This document shows, in pieces, positions 37,171-46,699 of a stretch of 64,000 nucleotides of DNA. Positions within the stretch are counted from its first letter, which is position 1, and each line of letters starts with the position of its first letter. The stretch comes from Arbacia lixula. Taxonomy: Eukaryota > Echinodermata > Echinoidea > Arbacioida > Arbaciidae. The notes under the pieces were generated by a model. That model did no database searches, was not told the origin of the DNA, and was given only the letters and a program-made list of their open reading frames with translations. The position numbers and the translations under genes are program-made. The DNA lies in NCBI GenBank assembly GCA_963669155.1, contig OZ022591.1, positions 9,584,253 to 9,648,252 on the forward strand. Direction: 5' to 3'.

Positions 37171-37724
37171 TGTATTACGTGGGTTTTTATCATGTCATTT
37201 CCACAAATAACTTCAACGCGCAAACAAACCCAGAGACCGCAATGTAGCTGTTCTCCCCTGTTTATTTAACACCGTATCCTTTATACCATGAAGTCCTTCC
37301 ATAAAAAGAACAACACAAATTTAGGTTTCGGTGGACAAAGTTCGTCTGCATGATAAAAGGGGATGTCCCTGATAGCTTCCCTTTTCCGACATATCATTGC
37401 GACATAGAGTGTCGCAATGATCATTACACGTTCCTAGCTGCCATTTAAGAGCCACCTATATATTGTCATGTAGGACTATACCAGTTATATATGTAGCAAC
37501 AGCCTTCAGTTTGACATTTGCCTGCCGGCGGGGAATGGTTTTTCCCTAAATTTGTCGCGTTGATATGCTAATCCTTCTTCAGCGTGTTGAGGCACAGTAC
37601 CATGGGAAACCTTTCACACAGGACTGACTGAAGCAGAATACCGACGGAATCGGGAAAAGTTGCAGTCATATGTTGACTGTAGTTCTGCAAAGAAACATAG
37701 GAATATATACACTAGTGCATTCAT

Positions 37725-39296
37725 ATGTGGCGCTCCAATATGGCCGCGGAGACAAAGGAAAGTGTCGACCCTCCAGCTTTAGAGAAGTGTGTCCAACACG
37801 ATGATTTGTGCCGAACTTGTCCTACAAGCAGCCATCAAGATCACAAAATACGAACTTCCATCGACGTCAACACTGAGACGGCTGACGTCAATGATGAAAT
37901 GCGACCGACTGTCCAGCAGTGTCGTGCTAAAAGAGCCCAACTTGAAGACACTATCCGGCATATCGCTTCGCAGCGCGTCGAAGTGCAAGCGACTTTTGAT
38001 AAGCTGCGCGTACGCGTCGGCAAGGCCAAAGACGCGAGGGAGGAGACCCTTCGAGATGACCATGAAAATCTCTTGAAAGAAATCAAGACACAGGAGAACG
38101 GACTCGATACTGAGCTTGACAAATTGAGGACGGCGGAACAAGAAAAACTCGATTTCATTGATACATCGTTACAAAATGATGAAGCACTTGAAACAGCCGT
38201 GGGGGGCTATGGTGAAGCTGCCGGCTCAGTAAAAAAGAAGCTGGTTGACATTCTGAAGGAAGCGTCGGAAAGTTCCACATTGGACGCGGTAGCTAATGTG
38301 AGGAAGAGAGCAGATCTCATTTCATATTTACCTTCTCCTGGTCGTGGTTGTGATCGTAAGTCGACATTGGGGGTGATTACAGCGGAGACCCCTATCAAAT
38401 CACAGAAACGTACCGAGGGGATTTTGGGGACGAAGTCTCTTCGTGAAACAGATAACCCGAAAGATCAGGTGGAAGAATACGCGCCAAGCTTACGTAAAGT
38501 TAAAGTTGTTGTCTTACATGGGGAAATGATCGGCATGGCGAAATACCCATTGGACCATGTGGCTGTTGCAATCTCACCTCTGCTTGGAACGTGCAGCATT
38601 TTAGTGTACGATAGGTTGGGGAAGCTGCAGATAGTGAAACCGTATTTGAGAAAGATGTACCAGAGCTACCTGTATGATTTAGTCTTCCAGAGCGACTATA
38701 CGGTGTTCGTGTCAAAACGCTACACAGAGATACAGTCATGTCAGCCTTCCGGTTCAGAAGCAGCCGTTATTCGCCTAGAGAATAGAGGTGCTTCCGCACC
38801 CGTACTGAACCGAACCCATTTGGACGAGCTCCTGATAGCCAACGGATCGAAATGGGTGTTCATCTACGACTCCACGGGGACCACCCGCACCCACACCGTG
38901 TCCACCAATGCGAACATCCCTCGACAGGTCTCGGGTACCAAGACGGAGCAGCTTCTAGTGACTTCCTCCTGCAACGTCAGTCCGAGCATTGTCGTCGTGT
39001 ACGATCGGGATGGCCGGGCAGGCAATCCTTTAACCGCCTCGGAGGGCGAGTACCTCTTTGCCGACGTCGATGACAATGATCGGGTCGTCGTAGCGAGCGT
39101 TTGTCCAGAATCGTCTACAGTATCGGTCGCCCTCTACGATCTAGAAGGGTTGAACCTGGTCGAAAAGGCCAGATTCCCTGCGGAAGACATACCCTTGACG
39201 CAAACGTGGTGCTACCTGGTGTCCATATCACCCACGGAACTCTCGCTTGCTGTAGGGCACGCCCTCTTCTTCATGAAATTAGATTATCGTCAATGA
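37725..39296 (+). CDS. TRIM-like coiled-coil/beta-propeller protein, single exon
   Basis: Uninterrupted 523-aa ORF. A second in-frame ATG at 37740 (MAAETKES) is an equally good start. Residues about 22-41 read CVQHDDLCRTCPTSSHQDHK: the spacing of the last Cys and His residues (CRTC, then SHQDHKI) resembles the end of a zinc-binding B-box, but the usual first half is shortened and no RING finger is present. Residues about 62-180 are charged and heptad-like (QLEDTIRHIASQRVEVQATF onwards), typical of the TRIM coiled coil. Residues about 255-523 contain recurring strands such as CSILVYDRLGKL, KWVFIYDSTGT, SIVVVYDRDGR and VSVALYDLEG, like propeller blades. TRIM proteins of this sort are often single-exon and expanded in invertebrate deuterostomes; the function is unknown. 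An upstream exon with a RING cannot be excluded. Gene reality is well supported by codon-like composition and length; family assignment is moderate. Confidence 0.8.
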   Translation: MWRSNMAAETKESVDPPALEKCVQHDDLCRTCPTSSHQDHKIRTSIDVNTETADVNDEMRPTVQQCRAKRAQLEDTIRHIASQRVEVQATFDKLRVRVGKAKDAREETLRDDHENLLKEIKTQENGLDTELDKLRTAEQEKLDFIDTSLQNDEALETAVGGYGEAAGSVKKKLVDILKEASESSTLDAVANVRKRADLISYLPSPGRGCDRKSTLGVITAETPIKSQKRTEGILGTKSLRETDNPKDQVEEYAPSLRKVKVVVLHGEMIGMAKYPLDHVAVAISPLLGTCSILVYDRLGKLQIVKPYLRKMYQSYLYDLVFQSDYTVFVSKRYTEIQSCQPSGSEAAVIRLENRGASAPVLNRTHLDELLIANGSKWVFIYDSTGTTRTHTVSTNANIPRQVSGTKTEQLLVTSSCNVSPSIVVVYDRDGRAGNPLTASEGEYLFADVDDNDRVVVASVCPESSTVSVALYDLEGLNLVEKARFPAEDIPLTQTWCYLVSISPTELSLAVGHALFFMKLDYRQ

Positions 39297-41860
39297 CTTA
39301 CCCTGAATCGCATGACACAGTCATTGGATTTGTGCAAGAATGTGACATCACATTTCCAGTCAAAGGCCCTCACGACTGCATAACAATATAGTTTTTTTAT
39401 TTCCATTTTAAGTGTAGATTGGACTGTTATGTTTTAACAGAAATAACGAGCGCATATAATCAGTAATGCTCTCCGAAGTAACTGACACCAAGTATATAGG
39501 ACATGCGTGATACTTTTTGAATTTTCAGTGGAAAAAAAGAAACAAGTCAATTCCGTGAAATTGGGGATAAAAAGGGGGATCTTATTTTCGCGAGAAATAT
39601 TTTAACAGATTATTTTACAACATTATGATAGTAACAACTCGTTCGAACATACGTGGTATATTAATAAATGCCACATAGTTATTATAAATAGTCGTGTTGC
39701 AATAATTTAACTCTCCTCTCTGCCAAGCTCCATACTGCCTTGTGGGAATAGTGTGTCTTACCAGTGCAAAAATGCCTCAACGGCGCGTAAAGAATTACAA
39801 GTCTAAACACAGCCGTTTTAACTATTCTGCTCCAAGATAATATAAGGCCATCAAAATATAATCGCAATACTGTAACCTTTTGAGTGCAAAGCAAACAACT
39901 GCCTAACGCAAGTCTTGTGTAATTTGTGTTAAAATGGTGCCTCAAGTGTGAAGTACCATACCATACATATTTAGTATATTGTCGATGTTAGAGGTGCGTA
40001 CTTTTAAGTAAAAACATGCCAAATATATGCACAAATAAATGTTACAAATTACATTATCATTTTTTCTCTTTGTAAACTCTTTGCAGCTTCAGAATAAAAA
40101 CACAATGCCACTAATTTTGTGCAATCTTTGCTTTTCAGAATGAATCTTAGCTATATTCTAAAAAAATAGTACGGGTCGTTTATTCCAGCAAAACTGCTAC
40201 ACAGTGATTTCGTTGTTTTTATACAGATTTATATTATGCATATACATATTTCATAAACTGGACCATATAACATTGATTTACTTTTGCCAAGATATATGAA
40301 TGTATACTGCTCAAGTCTGTACGAAAAACGATGAGAAAAATGCAGTTTGCCTTTGAAATGTATTTTACATTTCAATCTTTTAAACGTAGCTGTAAGTTAT
40401 TTGTCAAAATACTTAGATTTTGAGCGAATGTTTTGTTTCTGTGTTTGCAAAGTACCGGTAATTCACGGACTTCGCACATCCACTTCTCTCTGAAACAACC
40501 GCTGTGTACTCTCAGTACCGATTCACTTCCGGGACGCTACCGCGCACTATTCAATGGGCTTCGTGTTTAGTATCGAACGTATTCTGATAACCAGCACGAC
40601 CTAGTCATACTTTGTCGATGACATGCAGTATCATATGTGTGCCCATGTACCATGTTTATAGGGAAGGGGTAGATGCGGTGAAGACAACGGGATACATTAG
40701 GCTAACCGATGCATTGTTGTAACGTATGTATTCATAACTTTCTCCCTAAATGCGAAGTAACAAGTTATGTCATTCATCTGTTATATAGTAATTCAGTTCA
40801 AATTGATAGAATGCACTCTGGAAATGCCCATGTGTCCTTTTCTTGTTTGATTGCATGACACTGTAAAGGAGTAAGCACAATATCATAAAATATGAAACGA
40901 ATCCAGACACGGGAATAGCGACAGAACGGTTCTGCCCCGATAAAAACCTGTAATCTCTGCCACTAACACCCATTACCATCTAATATGTAAACCATAACTA
41001 TGATTTGAGTTTTAACAAATGAAACACATATTGAAGGTACCGGTCGAAGCCATCATGAAGTACATGTAAACAGACGTAGTGAAAAAAGCATGCATGGGTT
41101 CATATTGATTCAATGTAAACACGGTGTTACTGTGTTCTAAAAATATAACAAGCAATGGTATTTATTTTTAGAGTCTCACATGATTCTCTCTTTATGATGA
41201 GAAGTCAAGAATAGGGGTAGATGTAATACTGCGACATACCCTAGAGCAAGGAGCTTGATCGTGCCTATAACTTTGACAGGTCGCAAGGTAATTTTCCTCC
41301 GCAACCAAGTTATTAACTCTCTCATACTATCAGCATGATTAGAGAACGCGGAGGTTTTTCGACCTTAATTGCTTGGGTGATGCGTAGTCACATATTTTGT
41401 TGTAATTCGAGTTGCCCACGAGGCATGGGAACGAGTATAATGATATGCAGCCATAGGCGCATTAAATTTGGCATTTTGATATTACAATGTGTTTACTCTG
41501 TCGAGTATTGTCTTAGCTATTAATCATTTGTTTTTGTTTTTGTTGTTTTTTGTTTGTTTTGTATGTATGTTGTTTGTATTAGTTTTTCTTTGATGTGTTT
41601 TTAAAGTGTTTATGTAATTTGCGTACTCTGGCTCATATTACTGCCTGTCATTTAAATAATACACTATATATTCGATGTGTATCGAACCACATGTTGAAGG
41701 TCATCACACCTCACAAGCCATCGGCTTTCTGATGATACTTTGTATCCATTGCTCATGGACATTGTTTATTTCTGTTTGTTAAATGAATAAATAATTGAAT
41801 TGAATTGAATTGAATTGAATTTTACGAGTAAAGATTTTGTTTGTTTAAAGACAGTGTTGC
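39297..41860. other. Intergenic region after the TRIM-like gene
   Basis: Directly after the stop, 39299-39392 resembles part of intron 10 of the ClC gene (7880-8000): TGTGCAAGAATGTGACATCA and CATTTCCA then a CTCACGACTGCA-like end, so it is a dispersed repeat. A TTAA mini-element lies at 39707-39796. AATAAA at about 40092 is a possible polyadenylation signal for the gene upstream. A (TTGAA)n run ends at 41821. No supported ORF. Confidence 0.55.
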
Positions 41861-41924
41861 TGTATTCATGTACAGAGGCAAGCCATGCATTCATATTGTA
41901 CACACACTGATCCTTATTTCACAT

Positions 41925-42323
41925 CGGTGGTTTAACTTAAACCCCTTGCTTAACCTAGACCAGCTTTATAAGGCGCAAAATGAATCATCTGGACCCTGTT
42001 ACATAAAACTTACCATTGATGGTAACTTTGCTACCTATGACAACTTGTATGAAAACCTTGGACATGATTGGCTATCGAGCATTGTTACCATGGTAGTTAC
42101 CATTAATGGTAGAGTTACCATTAATGGTAAGTTTTATGCAACGGGGCCCATATGCTGGCACAAATCCTGTTTTTTTCATCACAGAATCACAACAGTAGGT
42201 GCACGAATTAATTATCATGTGGATAAACTCGACATACAATAGTGATTCCGAGGACAATAATCATGGATCAAGGATGTTTCATGTTGTTTTTATTTGGCGT
42301 CACATAAGGTTAGTCCAGGGGTA
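41925..42323. mobile_element. GTACTAAA-type MITE with nested TTACCAT element
   Basis: The flanks match the MITE at 63285-63525: AGCTTTATAAGGCGCAAAAT at the left; CATGTGGATAAACTCGACAT, GTGATTCCGAGGAC and GTTAGTCCAGGGGTACTAA at the right. A 160-bp TTACCAT element (41991-42150) is inserted inside it, at a different position from the nested pair at 15941-16340. The left end is diverged and uncertain. Confidence 0.65.
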
Positions 42324-42590
42324 CTAAGAGTTACGATTGACCGTTTGTGTTACACCTTTGTTCAGAAGACGGGTCATTGGGTAAAAGAGGAAGTGAGTAC
42401 TTTGAACGATCAATGGACCTGTCATCAGGGTACAATAGTAATTCCGTGACCATGGTGACCACAGACTCCGTCCTGCAGGATTTCAGGATAACCGGAAGGA
42501 ATCATTTGAGCATAGAGTCGCAAGTTAAACAAGATCATGACAGTTCTGCCATAAATTGGTAAAGGGTCTCATCATCATTATGACTATCTT

Positions 42591-43031
42591 TACCTCTGAA
42601 AATAAGTTGGTTTTGATTAAAGCAGAAACATAACAGAAACACATTAGCGAAGGTTTTGAAAATCCGTCAAAGTGACATCACGTGCGAGAGATGCTTCTCC
42701 CAGTTGTGTCATAATTATTTTGAAAATGTCGGTTTTCTCGAAAGGATATGTATCATGTTATCTGTGCATTTGATACATTATTACAAGCACGTTTTACACG
42801 CATACCTCTTTGACAAAAAAAATTGTTCCTTCATAAAAAACAGCAATTCATGGAATCATATAACACAGAACATATGGGAGAGCACCTCGCACGTGACGTC
42901 ACAAAGTCAAAACTATAAAATATCATAACTTTTTGATCCTTTGACGGTTTTTATAAAACCTTCACTAATATATTTCTTTCGTGCTTCTGCTTTTATTCAA
43001 ACCAACTTAACTTCAGGGTGGACGATCCCTC
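42591..43031. mobile_element. Palindromic element with paired TGACGT(C/A) motifs, copy 1
   Basis: A diverged member of a family with copies at 46213-46699 and 60503-61011. Shared parts: AAAGCAGAAACATAACA, TTAGCGAAGGTTTTGAAAATC, GTGACATCACGTGCGAGA, GGGAGAGCACCTCGCACGTG ACGTCACAAA and an inverted right end (ACCAACTTAACTTCAGGGTG). The left half is roughly the reverse complement of the right half. Confidence 0.75.
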
Positions 43032-43142
43032 AAATACGGCTGGTCGACTATCTCACGTTTCTTTGAATTCCAAGATGGTTCAAATTGACCCGAGGGGAGG
43101 CGGGATAAAGGCTAATCTGCTCATGCGCAGTTCTGACCCGAA

Positions 43143-43234
43143 TTAACCCCTTCCTGCGCCAGGCAAAACGCTCCTCTATGCGTTTTGCGTGCATTACTTG
43201 TGTGAAAATGCGCCAATGGTGCATAAAGAGTTAA
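43143..43234. mobile_element. TTAA-bounded mini-element, 92 bp
   Basis: TTAACCCCTTCCTGCGCC at the left and GGTGCATAAAGAGTTAA at the right with the common core GTGCATTACTTGTGTGAAAA. This is one of the best-preserved copies of the family. Confidence 0.7.
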
Positions 43235-43289
43235 TAGGTATAAGCGGTAGAAGTGGAAAGGATTTAAATAAGGATCGCAATCACGGCAA

Positions 43290-43601
43290 ACCTGTTCTGA
43301 CGTCATCACGGGGTACCGAGCTTATTTAACATGAACGATGTGATCATTCTAAAAAGATTCCTTCCTGGACCCAGTTGCATGAGACTTTATTGATGGTAAC
43401 TTTGCTATCAATGGCAACTTCTATGGAAACCTTCAGTTTGATCGGCTGTTGAGCGATGTTACCATGGTAGTTACCATTGATGACAGAGTTACCATAAATG
43501 GTAGTAAGTTTTATGCAATGGGGCCCTGTTCTGACGTCATCACGGGGTCCCGAGCTCATTTGACATGAACGATGTGATCATTTTAAGATGATTCCTTCCA
43601 T
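43290..43601. repeat. TTACCAT element flanked by 75-bp direct repeats
   Basis: TGTTCTGACGTCATCACGGG ... ACATGAACGATGTGATCATT ... ATTCCTTCC occurs at about 43293-43365 and again at 43526-43601, with a TTACCAT-family foldback element (43367-43527) exactly between. Copies differ at a few positions. Confidence 0.85.
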
Positions 43602-44612
43602 GGTATTTTAAAATCAAACAAGAATAAGACCCAAAGTCATTGCTACGACTACCCCGCATCCTTACTTTAAGAGACAATTCAAGCCGTGGTTAATTCTTCA
43701 CAAAATTAGCATTTTTTAAACCACGAATAAAATTGCATGGAAATAAACCATTGATTCTAATGAATAACACGATGTAAGAGCTGATTGCATTCATATATGA
43801 GCTGTAACACAAATTGTTCAGCCTACACACATATTAGACAGTGTCAAAGTCTTTCTTGGAGTCTGTTTTGTGTTGCCTAGAGGCGGATACCACATAACAT
43901 ATTCTTAATTGCGCTAAACGATGCATTTCCTCTGTTTAAAATCGAGCATCGGTGTGACAAGGTGATTTGTTCTCAACTTAATTCGTATATTACATTCCCC
44001 TCTTGAATATCATCTTGCATACTAAAATATGTGAAAATGCGTGTCACAATGGTTACATCAAGTTTCGAAAAGGAAAACGAACCACAATTTCGATGAAGCG
44101 TAATATTGTCAGCCATATACGAAATGCAAGAAACATTTTGATTACGACAGTTGATAGGAATTTTAAGAGCGCAAATGTTTGGCATAATTTCATTTGGTTG
44201 TACGACAATACTGAATCATGTCCTGAAATCAGATTAACCTCTCATGATATGATTTATATTATGAATTATGAAAGGAATATTGTCATAAGCAATATGATTA
44301 AGATTGGACAAAAATTCCGGTCAAGGCTCACTTATAGTAAGGACGTTAATCATTTCTGACAAGTTGTTGTAGTCCTGAAATGCATTCTTGTAGCCAAAAT
44401 CCAGTTGACCCTAAAATTCCAAATTGACATCACGGAGATTTACTTATGAAGACAGAGCGGAAAAGCAAGGAAAACCTGAAAATCTAAAACCATAGTATTT
44501 TTACACAAATCCCTTGGTGCCACTGAAAAACTAAAATCTTCATGAGATGTGTATGTACTTCGTGTGCAAAAAAATACATGAATACTTAAAAAGCGATAGG
44601 TTTATACAGTGT

Positions 44613-45713
44613 CTAATACCTTGTCTTTAGTTTCACATTTGTGTTTGTCCAAATCTCCCATAATTGAGTCATATGTAACGCCGGAACATGAAACACGGTG
44701 AATAATTTATGATACCTCAAGATGTCTCTGGGGCTTGTTGGTAGGGGTCTGTCGGCGTGTTTTCCAATCGACGAAGATATGAACCCCTTTTGGTTATTTA
44801 ATGTCACCCCAGCCTGCAGGCAGCACATACCCACATACACATCTGACCAAGGGAAGAGTGGGGTCTCCAAGCATCCCTTGTAGATTCTCTGCGCGACGTC
44901 CATAGAGAAAACATACGCCGGGCCTGTGAAAAACGGCGGGAACTTATTGTCTGGCCATAAGTGCGTTGGTGTGTAGAATTTTCCCCATTCGTGCTGTGGA
45001 TCGCGGACGATAGCGTGCGGGTGTACGTCCCCCATGCTGAAACCCGTGCGCGTAGCCGCGTGTAAGACTTCCGACATGAGCGGCGTGTTGATTAGGACGT
45101 CGTCGTCGATTTTCATGACATATTTGGCCCGCGCGCAGAAGGTGGTCGCCCATTTGAGTCCCATGACGGACTTGAGGGTCATGTTGAGGTAGTCGTCGAT
45201 GAAGCTCTCCTGCACGATATCGCCGAAGATTGTCGATTCGTCCTGAATTCGCGACTGCATGACCGCGTCGTCAACGGCTCCTAACGAGAACACGAGCCTC
45301 ATGGAGTTGTTGTATCGGACGGAAAATGGCCACGACTCTTGTCGCGCAATGGTATTCCGAATGAGATTCCTGTTGAGAAAGTGATCTGGGGCCGAGTTGA
45401 CGAAGATAACTAGGAGAAGGTCCTCGGGTTCGTTCGGGGCCTTCTCGCACATCTTCGGCTGGTTGATGACGTAGGTGTAATTGTGCGGGTCGACGCGCCG
45501 CACCCAGGTTTGAACCCCGCGCTGAATACGGGCGACATTGGCTCGGTGGTTGGTGTCGGACTTGTGCCTGAAGCACTCCGGCCCCGCGTCGACCAGGGTA
45601 GCGTTGACGTCTCGGCTAACGAGCAAACCGCTCTGAATAAAACGATCACGGACAAAGCACACCACCAAAACACAAAACACTCCCTGGAGGAATAGTTTCT
45701 TTGGAGTCTTCAT
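44613..45713 (-). CDS. Beta-1,3-galactosyltransferase-like glycosyltransferase (GT31)
   Basis: Single-exon 366-aa protein. The N-terminus (KKLFLQGVFCVLVVCFV, residues about 6-21) is a short cytoplasmic tail plus a signal anchor, so this is a type II Golgi or ER membrane protein with a lumenal catalytic domain. GT31 landmarks in order: [14 protein letters not shown] then RNLIRNTI (99-122; family form: KSAP then R-IRxTW), FGDIVQESFIDDYLNMTLKS (163-182), KYVMKIDDDVLIN (197-209) with the DDD metal/UDP-sugar site at 203-205, FTGPAYVFSMDVAQRIY (262-278) and WSDVYVGMC (289-297; family form: EDVYVG). Sequons NAT, NYT, NNS and NMT are consistent with a glycosylated lumenal protein. The family transfers Gal or GlcNAc in beta-1,3 linkage; acceptor and exact sugar cannot be read from sequence. 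ATG at 45711-45713 is the first Met and gives a proper anchor. Confidence 0.9.
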   Translation of the reverse strand: MKTPKKLFLQGVFCVLVVCFVRDRFIQSGLLVSRDVNATLVDAGPECFRHKSDTNHRANVARIQRGVQTWVRRVDPHNYTYVINQPKMCEKAPNEPEDLLLVIFVNSAPDHFLNRNLIRNTIARQESWPFSVRYNNSMRLVFSLGAVDDAVMQSRIQDESTIFGDIVQESFIDDYLNMTLKSVMGLKWATTFCARAKYVMKIDDDVLINTPLMSEVLHAATRTGFSMGDVHPHAIVRDPQHEWGKFYTPTHLWPDNKFPPFFTGPAYVFSMDVAQRIYKGCLETPLFPWSDVYVGMCCLQAGVTLNNQKGFISSSIGKHADRPLPTSPRDILRYHKLFTVFHVPALHMTQLWEIWTNTNVKLKTRY

Positions 45714-46212
45714 TTTAAAAAAGCTTCGTTACGTACAGTATTCCTCAGGTCATCATTCAAACGTATTTTCAGATCACGCAGTAGAATTGCACTGCACAAC
45801 CTCCAAAGTGTCGTGGACGAATAGCGTACAGTAAGCACAGCGAGGGGGAACACTGCATAAGTTAGTGTTTAATGTTTTGCTCTCCGGTTGTGCCAATTAA
45901 GATGCTGTCGTTGATATCCGCGCCAAGCAAATTTTCGAGCGTTAGTATGACGCATGCTTCCTTACGGGCAATGTGATCATGGTGATGCATCAGAACCCTC
46001 GGCGTGAGGGGATTGGAGACACAAACCGAATTAAAGATACAGTCAGGGAACATCGCTGTTACTTTCTTGTTTGTAGTTCATATTCTTCGTTTGTTGGGTT
46101 GGTTGGTTGGTTGGTTGGAGGGGGCATTGAACTGGTCATGAAGTTGCCGACTGGGAAATTGACGCAATCAAGGGAAGAAGTAGATGCACATATTATGTAA
46201 AGAACACCCATT
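45714..46212. other. Upstream region of the galactosyltransferase gene
   Basis: No other gene is seen. Contains a (GGTT)n run at about 46096-46120. The promoter of the minus-strand gene is presumably here, but no specific element can be named. Confidence 0.4.
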
Positions 46213-46699
46213 TTAAAGGGATAGTCCCTCCAGAAGTTCAGTTGCGTTCGATGAAAGCAGAAACATAAACAAAACATACATGTATTAGTGAAGGTTTGAC
46301 GAAAATTCTTCAATGGATAAAAATGTTATGTTTTTTTTTAAATTTTGATTGTGTGACGTCACGTGTGAGATGCTCTCATATTGTGTTGTGTGCTATTTGT
46401 TTCCATAGATTGCTCTCTTTTCGATGAAGGATTTTGTTTACTCCATAGAACTATGTGTGTAAAAACGTGTTTCTGGTGATGTATCAAATGCACAGGTAAA
46501 ATAATGCAAATCCTTTTGAGAAAATGGATGTGTTTAAAAATGATATGGGAGAGCACCTCGCACGTGACGTCACAAAATTGAAAGTTTAAAAGATTATAAG
46601 TTTCTTATCCTTCGACGGATTTTCATCAAACCAAAACAAATATGCTTCTTTTAGGTGTCTACTTTTATTGAAACCAACTTGATTTTAGGGTGGTGGACT
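46213..46699. mobile_element. Palindromic element with paired TGACGTCAC motifs, copy 2
   Basis: Begins TTAAAGGGATAGTCCC after a TTTTAA and ends in GGGTGGTGGAC. Near the centre TGTGACGTCACGTGTGAGA and GCACCTCGCACGTGACGTCA form opposed arms. Confidence 0.75.

Noticed and set aside
44003..44359. 118-aa plus-strand ORF near the galactosyltransferase
   Set aside because: No recognisable domain, AT-rich composition, and no splice or promoter support.
45271..45673. Alternative-frame ORFs inside the galactosyltransferase gene
   Set aside because: Shadows of the GT31 coding sequence.
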